DNA of 64,000 nt from Plantago major. Lineage: Eukaryota; Streptophyta; Magnoliopsida; Lamiales; Plantaginaceae. Below, piece after piece: positions 36,213 through 48,066 of the stretch. Both the position numbers and the translations under genes were made by a program. The stretch covers positions 70,227,035-70,291,034 of the forward strand of contig CM048844.1 in assembly GCA_026545765.1 (NCBI GenBank), given 5' to 3'. Each line of letters starts with the position of its first letter. The first letter of the stretch is position 1. The notes under the pieces were generated by a model that saw only the letters and a program-made list of their open reading frames with translations, did not search any database and was not told where the DNA came from.

Positions 36213-37657
36213 TGTTAGGAATATCTGTTTAGATTTTGATCAGTAAACCCTAATGACTTATTTTAGCTCAGAAAGGTAACTAGTACTCTTAGTTCACTGG
36301 ATCATTGTAAAAGATGAAGCTTACTGAGTATGTCAGCCTAGTAAATCTTGTATAGGATGTTAGGTCACTTAATGTAATTTTTATATATTTGAAGCAGACC
36401 AAGAAGCAAGCATCCAACAGAAAGGAGCTCATAATTGAAGATCAGAAGACTGCACAAGATTGCTGAAGACTAAGGAGAAATGTCCCCTCAGATACCTTGG
36501 CTCAGACACCTTGAAGAAATTAAGTGTCTTTGGAAGACAAGTATTTCAATAGGTCTCTGATTGACTAAAGACTTGCAAAGCCTCAGAAAGCTTGCATTGT
36601 TTCGTTGAGACTACAGGACAAAAGTTAGTATAGTACATTAATTACACAGACAGAGATGTCTAAACAAAAGAGGAAATCTCTGTATAGAGACAAAGCTCAC
36701 TGTCGTACTAACTTCAGATATCAATAGTTTGAACTTCATTGTGCCTAATGAATTCTATTCAAACGCCATGATTTTCAACTATAAATATCACCACTTAGAA
36801 TGCTTGAAATACACACTGAATACACAGAACTTCATACATTGCATTCAAGCATACAAGTCTTCTACCTACTTACTCTCTAGCTTTCTGTTGCGACTAAAGC
36901 TCTTGAATTCTAAGTAGCATGAAAGTTCTAAGTGTCCTGATCCTTAACAAGAATTGCATATTCTGAAAGAGTTGAATCCAGAAGATATAGTTGCGACTGA
37001 TATCTGAGATTCATTCTCTTGAACAACATCAAGACTTGGGTCAGTAAAGAACAACTTACCATACATTGAAAAGTGTATTAAGTAAGATTGATTCTATAAG
37101 AGCTCTCTGAGATAACTTTAAAAGTTACAAGAGCTAGCTCACCTGACAAGCTACCATAACCAACACCACACAGGCGTTGAGCATAGGAAGTACTTAGCTT
37201 TGGAAGCTGAGGAATAGCTCAAAGGTTACTGAGTAGAGGAAGTACTTGGTTGAGAAAACCAGGGAATAACTCAGGGGGAACACTTGGTTGGGAACCTAGT
37301 GTTAAAGGGATTAAGAGATATGACTTTGTAAGGGGAACTCAATTTCTTATCTTAGTGGATTCAAGTCCTGAGAAAGAGCGAGTGGATTAGTTGAGGGATT
37401 ACGCCACCCTCAGAAACCACTATAAAGCTTTGAGTTATTTACTTACTGCACTTTACTTATCGCGTATTTATTGCTTGCTGAGTACTTGCACACATAATAG
37501 CTTGCTGAGCACGTGCACTTATCACAAAAGACTTCCGCTCTCTGAATATAAGTATCAGATACCTTTACAAATATCTGCGAAGCTTTTTTACCGTCAAAAG
37601 TTTGAAAAGACTATTCACCCCCTCTAGTCTTTTACTTTGCCTTTATATGGACCCACA
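36213..37657 (+). repeat. Copia 5' LTR
   Basis: Begins TGTTAGGAATATCTG and ends ACCCACA, followed two bases later by the primer-binding-site relic. Boundaries are inferred from TG...CA and the adjacent primer site since no second LTR survives. Short ORFs inside are not supported. Confidence 0.55.
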
Positions 37658-37775
37658 AGTGGAATTATAGCAGGAGGTTCTTTAACCTTCTGCACTGAAC
37701 CTAGATCCTAGATAAGTGCCTACTAACAGCTCACCACCTGCACTTGATTTGTTTGTTTAGTGTGTTTGCTGCAGG

Positions 37776-38681
37776 ATGTCTCTAAGTGATGCACCCACTC
37801 TCAAGCCAGATAACTATGAGAAATTGAAGAACAACATAATGCTTCACCTGGAAGCTATCAGTGACGAAATGATCGAAGTGATAAAGAATGGCCCAATTTT
37901 CATTCAATGTGAGAAGCAAGTCACTGAAGTTTCCAGTGGTCGAGACAAAGATACAACAGATGCTGCTGGATATTCTACAACCAGCACATCCTCAGGCGCA
38001 AGACCAACCGAAGAAATTGCCTATGAAACAAAGCCCAGACATCTCTGGATGTCTGAGGATTCCAAGAGAAACAGGCTAGATGGTTAAGCAAAAAACATAC
38101 AGTGCAAACTGTGCGGTGCTAAAACGGCGAAAGAGGCTTGTTCACTGATTGAAGAAATCTGTACCGGTACTGAGAAAACTAAAGAAAACAAGTTCGAAGT
38201 TTTGAATCTCAAATTCCAAAACTTCAAACAAGGTCCTACTGAGACACTTGAGAACTTGATTTTAGGTTTACAACACTGATGAGTGAAATGGCTGCACTTG
38301 GTGAAAGTGAAAGATATTCTAACTCTGAAAAGGTTAAGACTATCGTGACAAGCTTAAATCAAAACTGGGAACATACTCAGTACTTCTATTTCAACCAAGG
38401 AATGCCTAATATCACACCAGTGGAGCTTTTCTCACATTTGGCAACTGTCAACTATGAGACAAAGCAAAGAGGACATATGACTGCTGAAACATCGCAGAAT
38501 GTTGCTCTCATAACTCAAGGTACTTCTGAAAAGAAGGATACCAAAGAGGTGACTGAGGAAAATGCTCTTACTGTAAAGCATATGAGAAAATACGTCAGTC
38601 AGGAAATAGAAAGAAGAAGGACCAAAGAGAAACTTAAAAAGCATCTAAGTCCCAACTATCACCAGTACAAAAGTATGCAAT
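37776..38681 (+). pseudogene. Copia gag, 5' part
   Basis: Gag builds the virus-like particle of the retrotransposon. It starts MSLSDAPTLKPDNYEKLKNN, has a stop at 38085-38087 (TAA after RNRLDG), continues in the same sense (KEACSLIEEICTGTEKTKEN; NFKQGPTETLENLI), shifts frame near 38275, and goes on as MAALGESERYSNSEKVKTIV and MPNITPVELFSHLATVNYET. The pattern (CTTAKEaW..L...EG...TKENK; F..GET) is that of the UBN2-type copia gag. The coding sense stops at the CACTA-2 insertion and resumes at 46451. Confidence 0.8.
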
Positions 38682-39019
38682 TGACACTACAAGAAAACCA
38701 GGAAAAAACGACGTTATGGGGCGACGGATTTTATCCATCGCCCCATTACGACGGATCGGTAAACTGGGCGACGGAATCTATCCGGCGCCCAGTTTGGCGA
38801 CGGATAATAGTTATCCGTCGCTTATTAGCGACGGATAACTTATCCGTCGCTAATATGGGCGACGGATAAATATTTATCCGTCGCCCAAGTTTGACTTTTA
38901 TTAAAAAAAAAAAAGAAATTATTTTTTTTTGAAAACTGGGCGACGGATAAGGCGACGGATACCTATCCGTCGCCAAAAATGGCGACGGATCGACTCTGGG
39001 CCGACGGACACGTGTCCGT

Positions 39020-39900
39020 CGGCCCAGAGTTTCCTAATTTGGACGGACAGAGAGGCAGTCTGCCTCATTTCTTCATCTTCTTCCTTCTTCTTCCTCATTT
39101 TCTTCTTCTCCTCAATCCCGTTTTCCGGCCAATCATCCGTTATTCCGGCCAATCTTGGTGCCTAATCGAAGCTCGTGTGACAAGGAGTTTGGTTCTTCGA
39201 TCAATTTCATATTTCTACCGATTAATCAAGGTATTTTTGCTAAAACCCTAGTTTTTAAAAATTTGGGGATTTTGTTTATTTTTGATTAATTTGAGCAATT
39301 ATATGTATATATGATAAGTATGTAGTAGTTAGTTTAGTTAATTTGATCAATTATATGTAATTTGTTCAATTTGAATGATATGAATGTATGTAGTATGTTA
39401 AGTTTGGTATGTATGAATGTATGTAGTTAGTTTGATTTGTGTGTTAAGTATATATAGTTAGTTTAGTTAATTTGATATGTTTGTTAAGTATAGAAGTATG
39501 TAGTTTTGATTTGATAAATTTGTATGTTAAGTATGTAATTTGATATGAATATATGTAGTAATTGATATGTATAGAGTAATTAGTTAATTTGATATGTATG
39601 TTAAGTATATAATATATGTACTAAGAGGTTGAAATGGTTATTATATATGTCCAATTTTGTAACACATGAACACTTAATTAATAATTAATTTATAAGAAAC
39701 ATATAATAATTAACAATTAACCTCTACAATCTTCTTATCCGAATTGGAATCGATCTAATAAATTAAATACGATCTAATCAATTGGAGCGTCTCAGTTAAA
39801 AATAAAGTAAACAATGAATTCGACCGTTCATGGATGTACGATCGCACCGGTAAATGATGAGTTTCTAGGAGTTTCATAGAAGGGTTAAAGGTTTCATCTC
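39020..39900. other. CACTA-2 leader, AT-rich
   Basis: Non-coding region between the left subterminal repeats and the transposase relic, rich in TATGTTAAGTATGTAG words. CACTA-1 has an equivalent leader (about 11960-12540). Confidence 0.5.
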
Positions 39901-39919
39901 GTTTGCCATGGGACATCCG

Positions 39920-42900
39920 GTTTGTGCAATTGGGGGTTGATAAAGTGTCCTTGCACATTGAAACTCATGAAACAAGCAATTTATGACGCCTCTGCAGATT
40001 CGAGCACTTGCGGCGTTATGGATTCATGCACGAGTATCATGTATGGATTCATCACGGTGAGAAGCACCGTCCATGGCATACCTCCAGTGGAGGGAGAGCG
40101 GGTTTGGGGCCTATTGAGTGCCTTTTCGCTTGTCGGAACATGTGCATGGTGTATTGGGAGGAGGATGTAGATCTGTTGGAATGCAAGTTACGTGGTAGGG
40201 GCGTCACAAGTGATGAGGAGGGGGTGCATGAGAATGAGGAGTTTCATCCGTTTTGTCTCTAGCTTGTATAACTAGTAATCATTAGTTGATATATATATGA
40301 AACCAAACATTATGGTAAAATTGAAGTGATGTAACTTATATTATGTAATGCCTTAACAATTGGTGAAGCTAATATAACTTATATTACGTAGCAATTGATT
40401 GAATTATTGTGAAATTGATTTATTACCGTAAATGAAAGACCTCGATCTAATGAATTCAAACGTGTCGTTATTATCTAATTATTCAATGAATACCGATCGT
40501 GGATGGATGTATTGTGCATTACTCTCAATGGCGTAGTTCAATGGAGTTTTACGAAGGGGTTGAAGGTTTCATTGAATTTGCAATGTCAAATCCGTCTTGT
40601 GTAAAGGATGGGTTGATAAAGTGTCCTTGCAATGAAACAAAGGCGAAACAAGCAATACCTGACTCCTACAGTGGTAGTCCAGCGCTTGAGGAAAAATGGA
40701 TTCCTGCCTGCGTATCAGGTATGGAATCATCATGGTGAGGAAGCAGCACCATCCAATACATATGACCAATCTGATAACGTGGAAGGAAGAGAAAATGAAC
40801 AAGTCGGGAACAATCCCAATCGAAGGCGATGCTATTCGAGCTCGAGTCGAACAAATGGTGTACGATCTTTGCGGTGAGTTCGAGGACACAACCAACATGA
40901 AACCGAGGTGGAGGTGGAGGAACCACCGAATCCCGAGGATCAGTTGTTCTTTGACTTGTTAGAATCATCAAGGAAGCCGGTTTACTTGGGGTGTAAGCTC
41001 ACTGAGTTGTCTTTGTTAGCTCGGCTAATGAGTTGTAAGGCTAATGGCCACAATCAAACGAGCTTCAATGAATGGGTTGACGTAATGTCGGACCTTTGTC
41101 TGAAGAAAACCTAGTTCCCACCAACTTTACCAAGCGAAGAAAAAGATGGGATTAGAACCTGTGGTAACCATAGTATTGTCCAAAATATGCATGATATATT
41201 GGGAGGAGGATGCGGATCTAATAGAATGCAAGTTACTGGTAAGGAACAGTACAAGCGTTACAAGGAGGGGCTGCAAAGAAACGACAAAAGAAAAATCTCT
41301 CACATAAGAAAATGTGGTACTTCCTCTAGCACCTCGTTTGAAAAGATTGTATGCTTCAAGTGCTTCATGGATAAAATGCGGTGTACGAGGAGCGAGTAAT
41401 CTCGGATAATCTTTGAAGGTGGTAGAATGGACCATCCAAAGACTCACCCGCATGGAAATCGTTTGACAAGACATATCCAGTTTGCGGCCGAATCTAGAAA
41501 TGTACGTTTGGGACTTTATGCGGATGGTTTTAACCGTTCGGTAGTGAACGTAAATACTCTTGTTGGCCGATTATGCTCACCGCATAATCGCCCCGGTGAG
41601 TGCATGAAGGAGCCATTCATGTTTCGATTGCATTGGTGCTGGCGAAAGATCCCGGATGACGTTGGATGTTTTCTTGCAACCCCTAATCAAGGAGCCGATC
41701 GAGTTGTGGACGGATGGTATCCTGCATATGATGTGTCGACAAAAAGAACTTCACCTTGAGAGCTCTTCTTTGGACCGTGGTGACTTCCTGCGTACTCCAT
41801 GCTATCTGGAAGGAAAACAGGAAATATGCATGTCCACATTGCTTGGAGGATCTGATGCATTTAGATGAAGGGTAGTGGAAAATTTTGTTGGTTTGATTGT
41901 CATCGTAGGTTGCTAGAAAGTGACCATCCGTTCAGAAGAACAAGGATCAATTCTTGAAAAATAAAGTCGTCGACAAAAAGCCCGACAAGACTTCTTGGTG
42001 CACAAATTCTTGCGGAGATTGATAGATTGGGTCTTATGAAGGTGGCGAGGTTGGGTGGATGAAGCATAACGAGAAAATTGGTAAAAATGTGGTTGGAGGA
42101 AGAGAAGCATTTTACGGGACTTGCCTTCTTGGAGCGGTCTTCTTATCCGTCACAACTTAGATTTCATGCACATTGAGAAGAACGTGTTCGAGAACTTATT
42201 CAATACACTTTGCAACATTGAGGGAAAAACAAAGGACCATGCGAAGTCTAGATCCGAGTTGTCGACGTGGTGTAAAAGGCTGAGTTGACAAAGAAGGATG
42301 AGAATGGTAAGTGGCGAAAGCGTGCTACACAATTGACAACGCTTCTAGGTCAATTTTGTTTGATTGGGTGAGGCATTGAGTTTCCCGGATAATTACGCCT
42401 CAAATTTAGAGAGGTGTGTGGATTTGAAGAAGACAAAGGTTTATGGGATGAAGAGCCACGGTATCGTGTGTTCATGGAGGCTTATCCGGTAGCATTTCGA
42501 GAGCTTGCGAAACACGTATGGACTGCTATCACCGAGTTGAGCTTATTTTTCAAAATTTAGGCACAAGGGTGGTTCATGATAAAGTGTTGGAAAATCTTGA
42601 AAGGAACATACCATTGATTCTATGCAAGCTCGGCGTATCTTTCCACCGAAATGGTTTGATTCTATGGAGCACTTGTCGGTTCACCTTCCTCATGAAGCGA
42701 GACTTCTGGTCCGGTTCGATGTCGATGGATGTATCCATTCGAGAGGTACTTGGGAAATTGAAGAAGTATGTCAACAACAAAGGTAAACTGAAGGTTCGAT
42801 TGCCAATGCCTACATTCGAGAGGAAAGCGCAACCTTACGCTCTTATTACTTTGATGAACACGTCCCACGAAGACAACAAGGCGGCTCGAAATGCGAGACA

Positions 42901-43895
42901 CATTCGTAGTTCAAGCGGATGATGAGATTTCCCTATCATCTTGGTATCGGGGAGACCTCTTGGTGCAACTAAGAAAGAATATCTTACGGATAAAGAGTTG
43001 AAAGCGACTCAATATTATGTCCTCACGAATTGTCTTTGAGGTTGACGATATATGGTACTATTTGCAGGTCACAACCATTTATTTAAATTTTAATATAGCT
43101 ACGCAAGTCTCTACTTCAATTATAGACTTATCATCGAATCAATGTTTGCAGTTTTTCAAAAGCGTTGTTTGGAAGAAAATCCTCGGATGACGGAGGATAC
43201 ACTAGAGGAACTACTTGACTCAAAAATTCCTCTGAAATTTCAGTTGGTTCCGAGAGTATGTCCGAATCCTATTAACAACGTCACATGCATATACTTAAAG
43301 GCTCGCAGAGGGTCCATTCAAAAGGTCTACATTCCAGGTTATATAGTCAATGGCCTTAGGTTCAAAACGACTGAATGTAACACGGCCATGGCGACAAGCA
43401 ACTCCGGGGTGTGTGTTAATGGTGCAGAAGAGTATGGAGACGCTACTTTGTTTGATTTCCACGGCAAGCTAAAACGAATTGTGAGGATTGAATATTCTGG
43501 ATTGCCATTTAAACGAACCTTCTTGTTTGACGTTGAGTGGTATGATCCTAATCCAGGAGGTACGAGGAAGAACGAGCGGTATGAAATGGTTGATGTGAAC
43601 CAAAAGAAGAGGTGCCGAACCAAGTATGAACCATTTATTCTGGCGACTCAAGCACGACAAGTGGTGTTTCTTGAATATCCAAGCGATAAGGGGAATGGTT
43701 AGTGCGGTACCTATTCGTGCTCGCTCGAAAGTGGAGTACATTGAGAAAGACGACTCAATTACCAACTCGTACCAACAAGAGGATGTCGATAAACAAGCAG
43801 AAGATCCCATAGAAGCAGATGATGAGTTGTTTGATCTGCACGAGGACCAATATGTAGTCTTAGAGGGCTATAATGGTATATTATGTGTATTATGA
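39920..43895 (+). pseudogene. TNP2-type CACTA transposase, heavily decayed (CACTA-2)
   Basis: Fragments in all three frames match the CACTA-1 transposase in order. The transposase-associated N-terminus occurs twice: a partial copy at about 39920-40260 (LIKCPC; MYWEEDVDLLEC-like MCMVYWEEDVDLLECKL) and a second from about 40555 (GVEGFIEFAMSNPSCVKDGL; LIKCPC). These are followed by KPVYLGCKLTELSLLARLMS (from about 40975), RLGLYADGFN, CMKEPFMF, LDFMHIEKNVFEN, LILCKLG, and DUF4216 (YIVNGLRFKTTECNTAMATS; GVCVNG; PFILATQARQVVFLEYPSD, to about 43700). Many frameshifts are present, so no product is possible. The DUF4216 part is the best preserved. Confidence 0.8.
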
Positions 43896-43972
43896 GTAAT
43901 TATATGTTATTATAATCTATGTATTATAACTTTCATAACACATTTTTATTTTATTTTTTACATTTTTTTGCC

Positions 43973-45950
43973 GATGCCGCGCCAGAGGCCGTCCACCTAT
44001 CGTCCCCCCCCCCCCCCCACGCAGTCGGCCGCATGATAGTGGTGGGTCGGGGACACCGTCGAACGAGGAGGGCTCAAGATCGTGACACAGGTCTCGGATT
44101 CTGAGACCCCCGAGAGAGAGAGCGTGGCTCTACGGTCGGCCGGACACATCTTTGGAGGGCGACCACGACGATTGTCCCTACATCTTGTTCGATCCAAAAA
44201 ATCCCAACGTCACGTGGGTCGGCTTTCCTGTGATTTTCCCTATTTGTCCTGCCAAGTAAGTATTATACATTCTTCTTAATTATGTAAAAGATATCTGATA
44301 ATGATATTTGACAAGTATAAATTGTTGTACTAAAGTAATGCATATTCGTTTCTTGTATCTTATACATTGACAATGACTTATGGCCTCGGGAGGTGCACAA
44401 CAAACTAGGTGACATCTTCCTGAGGAGAGAAACCAAGGGCGGTGGTGAGTGTTGGAACCACATCTCAGAGCGCATGAGGGCCGAGTACTTCGATGAGCTG
44501 AGGGTAAGTTAAAATATGACATTCATTTGTTTGTAATTATAATCGTTTTAATATGAGTGGTATGTTAGCCTTGTATGTGAAAGTATGTTAGCCACTTTAT
44601 TTGGGTGATATGTTAGTCACCATTGTGTTAGTAAATTTTAGGACAATGTGGTGGTATGTTAGCCATTGTATGTGAGTGGTATGTTAGCCACTTTATTTGG
44701 GTGATATGTTAGTCACCATTGTGTTAGTAAATTTTAGGACAATGTGAGTGGTATGTTAGCCACTATATGTGAGTGGTATGTTAGCCACTTTATTTGGGTG
44801 ATATGTTAGTCACCATTGTGTTAGTAAATTTTAGGACAATGTGGTGGTATGTTAGCTTGTATGTGAGTGGTATGTTAGCCACTATATGTGAGTGGTATGT
44901 TAGCCACTTTATTTGGGTGATATGTTAGTCACCATATACATTATGTTGTTAGGACATGTATTGACTTTGGATGTTGTATGAAATTGGGAATGTAGAAGGA
45001 GTACTTCATTCCCGTGAGTTGATCCACAGATCTGGCGTTTACGGGCTGGGATCCAATCTGAGGATATGGTACATGCGTGGAAGGCCATTCGGGATCGGGT
45101 GGCCCAATCCCTCCACAGTTGATGCAACGAGTGGGCCTTTGGGATGCTACTGGCGCCGAATCGATGTCGGGGCGTTGCTTGGACCAACAGTAACCGGGCA
45201 TCCCGATCGTCTGGCAGAAGGGCGTTCACCACCTTGGAGGCGATCTCACATCGATTATTATCAATCGGTGCGTATATATGTGTTTGTGCAATCTAGCATT
45301 ACGTATGTATGAAGTCTCTGCCGCTCTATTACTTGTAGATGATAAATTGTTGACTAGATCTGGTTTGATTCGGTGGCACGGGGAGGTGACATCCAAGTAT
45401 GCCATCTTCAAGAAGGCCGAAGGCGGTATGGACCATTGCGGGCCTCGTCTATCATGATATGTTTATGTTGCTTAAAGTTCATATTTGTACACTATTACAA
45501 GTTACTTTTTAAAAGCGATGGCGATCATTATATCTCGCTATTTACGATTTCAGCCGAGGTTGATGCTCAGGTGGCGAGGCAGGAGGACGAGACGGGTGAT
45601 GTGTTGTCAACTGAACAAGTTGACAACATCTTCCTAGAGGTCAACAAACCGGACAAGAAAGGACAAATATATGGACTCGGGAGCCTCGGTTTGCATCTGG
45701 CTAGTCCGGGGTGCTCCTCATCATCATCCCAGCAGTCCAGCCGTCCGGTTTACACACAGGACCAGGTCTCGGAAATGGTGCAGTCGCGTCAAGAACATGT
45801 TGCTCGGCTAACTCAAGAGATGGAGCAACAAAGGGACGAGATGGAGCCTTGTGACAGAACGAAGTGAGGAGAACGAGCGCCTTGATTCTGAGATGGAAGC
45901 AGTTCATGTCCCAGTTCGCCATCACCCACCCCACCCCGTCGATAGCTAGT
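43973..45950 (+). pseudogene. Ptta/En/Spm-like second gene (CACTA-2), decayed
   Basis: Starts MPRQRPSTYRPP at 43973, mirroring MPRQRK of CACTA-1. Pieces follow at about 44380-44510 and 44990-45290. The C-terminal part lies at about 45555-45866 (EQVDNIFLEVNKPDKKGQIY; YGLGSLGL; VYTQDQVSEMVQSRQEHVAR) with a Gln/Glu-rich tail likely to form a coiled coil. FLEV..DKKGQIYGLGS is typical of PF03004-type plant transposases. A 15-base C run (44004-44018) and stops interrupt the first exon. Confidence 0.6.
44555..44940 (+). repeat. Tandem repeat in CACTA-2 homologous to CACTA-1
   Basis: Variable units of GTATGTTAGCCACTTTATTTG and GATATGTTAGTCACCATTG with intervening TATGTGAGTG spacers. It is the same motif pair as the 71-base repeat of CACTA-1, at the same place in the second gene, but with a different arrangement. 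Confidence 0.92.
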
Positions 45951-46453
45951 TATGTATCTGTATGTTCGGATTTTTTCATATTTACACTTGTTTGGATAAT
46001 TTCTCCAATTCGAATATTACTTTTTATTCATTGAAACATTTTCCGTATTATTGATTTATTATCGAACATTATATTGATTAAATAGGTGAACTACGAAAAT
46101 AGGGATTAATATGAAATAAATAGTGGAAGTAGTGACGGAATTCACGATGGAATTAGTGACGGAATTCACGGTGGAATTAGTGACGGAATTTCAAATTCCG
46201 TCACTAGTCCAATTAAAATATTTAGCGACGGATAGATTCTATCCGTCGCTAAATTTCGGAATTAAAAAAAAAAATAATTGGTCAATCCGTCGTCCAATCC
46301 GTCGCGAATTGGACGACGGATTGTTATCCGTCGCCACAGCTCCAGGGGGGCGACGGATTTTCTATCCGTCGCCCGATTAAATGCGGAGGCTGGCGACGGA
46401 TAGTAACTTTAGCGACGGATCTATCCGTCGCTTCTGAACATTTTGTAGTGTGA

Positions 46454-48048
46454 CTAGCTCGCTGAATAAGCCTCGGCAAAGCATCGAAATTGAGGAGCGT
46501 AAATCGAGCGATATCTATTTTTATTTTCAGAAACCTGGTCACTTCAAAAGAGACTGCCCAACTTATAACAAGCTAAATATAGGTGACAAGAAAGATAGAA
46601 GAAACTTCAAGAGAGGTCAGAGAGTTATGCTCACTGAGGAAAGGAAAAAGATTCAAATCCAACTGGATGCTCTTGATCTTGACTCTGCGTCTGAGGATGA
46701 GGACTCAGATGATTCCAAACTTCCGTCACCAGAGTTGTGCGGCATCACTCATGAATTGGTTGACTTCGTTCAAAAGAAGAAAGAAATGTGAGGGGTTGTT
46801 GTGGAGGTCTATCCAGATTGCTCCAACATCGAGTCATGCTTAATGGCTGATGAGGTAACCACTATTTCTTGATTTATAAATTATGAAAGTGATGAGGAAG
46901 GAATCAAAGATCTAGAACGTCTTAGAAAAGAGCTTGATCTTTATGAAAGAGAATTCATTGTTGTCCAAGCTAGAACCAAGATTCTCGAAGAAGAAAAGAA
47001 ATCTCTTGAAAAGGAGTGCTCACAACTGCGGAAGCTATATAAGACAAAGGATGCTGAGAATGCGTTTCTCAAAGCACAGATAGTTGAGACAGGAAAGTTA
47101 CATCAAGAAGCAATGGATAAACTTCAAAAGAAGTGTGAAGATCTTCTTTCTGACAACGTTGAACTCAAAACGAAAGAAATATCCTTCCAATCCTATGCCA
47201 AAGCTTGTGACACTCTCACTGAAGTACACTCTTACCTAAGAGATGCCTCAGAGAAAGGAGGACTTGGGCTAGACACTCACACAAATAGTTCTACCACTCT
47301 GAACAAGAGTGATGAAAGAATGACATTTGTTAGGGGTCAGCAAGGTGGTTCCCAAACAACGTATAACATTGGTCAGAAAGCTAAGGTTGCTGACAAAGGA
47401 AAGGCAGTTGCGACCACGCCTTTGAGGGAAAAACAAGTCCCAAAGAAATCTGATGGGAAAGTTCTTGAAAAGGAACAACACACTAGAAAGTGTAATCATC
47501 CACAGGGCTATGTCTCTCAGAAAGAGAAGATTGCTGAAGCTAGCAAATTCTCTAATGTCACATTTTCTAGAAAGAAAAATGACCCAGAGACTAGCAAGGC
47601 TGCTGAGAGGAGAGTTCAGTTAGCACCACGTGCTCGAAACGGCATTGGCTATAAAGCCATCGGGAAGCAAGTTGCTCATGATTACAAACTAGAGCAAGAA
47701 CGATGGATGAAAGCTAGGGTTGCTCAGAACAATCATCAGAAGTGGAAAAAAGAACAAACCATAAGCAATCTGAATGCCAGGGCTAGAAGATATCTGACAA
47801 GGAAAGCTAAGTTCGTTGAAAAGCAGACTCATGAACCTGACATGTATCTGAAAGCACCACGAGGAGCACCAAGGTACACACCAAGGAGGAAAATAGTTCT
47901 TGATAATAATGATACTAGTCATTTACCTAGAAATCCTCCTTATGTTCCTGCTAGACAAAAGCATGTCCCTCAGAAACTCATTCAAAAATGGATTCCTACT
48001 GGGAGATACTCTAGTCTAAATGGTTCCATTGTTGGAATGAGAACCTAA
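46454..48048 (+). pseudogene. Copia gag, 3' part
   Basis: Resumes the copia gag after CACTA-2. It has SSLNKPRQSIEIEERKSSD, then a zinc-knuckle relic (YFYFQKPGHFKRDC: the His and last Cys remain, both leading Cys are replaced by aromatic residues), then a charged, Lys/Glu-rich coiled-coil-like region with stops and shifts near 46788 and 46870. A long open stretch (MDKLQKKCEDLLSDNVELKT to VPQKLIQKWIPTGRYSS, 47113-48048) leads towards the protease. The loss of two zinc ligands would abolish canonical RNA binding. Confidence 0.75.
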
Positions 48049-48066
48049 CTCTATGTTTCATGTTTT

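Larger units (their letters stand above)
38685..46450 (+). mobile_element. CACTA-2 (En/Spm) transposon inside copia gag
   Basis: A 7766-base element with ends CACTACAAGAAAACC and CATTTTGTAGTG, flanked by TGA (38682-38684, 46451-46453). Subterminal CGACGGATA arrays lie at about 38715-39015 and 46190-46435. Internal genes correspond in order and orientation to those of CACTA-1 but are far more damaged. Both elements share the tandem repeat in the second gene, so they belong to one family. Confidence 0.93.
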
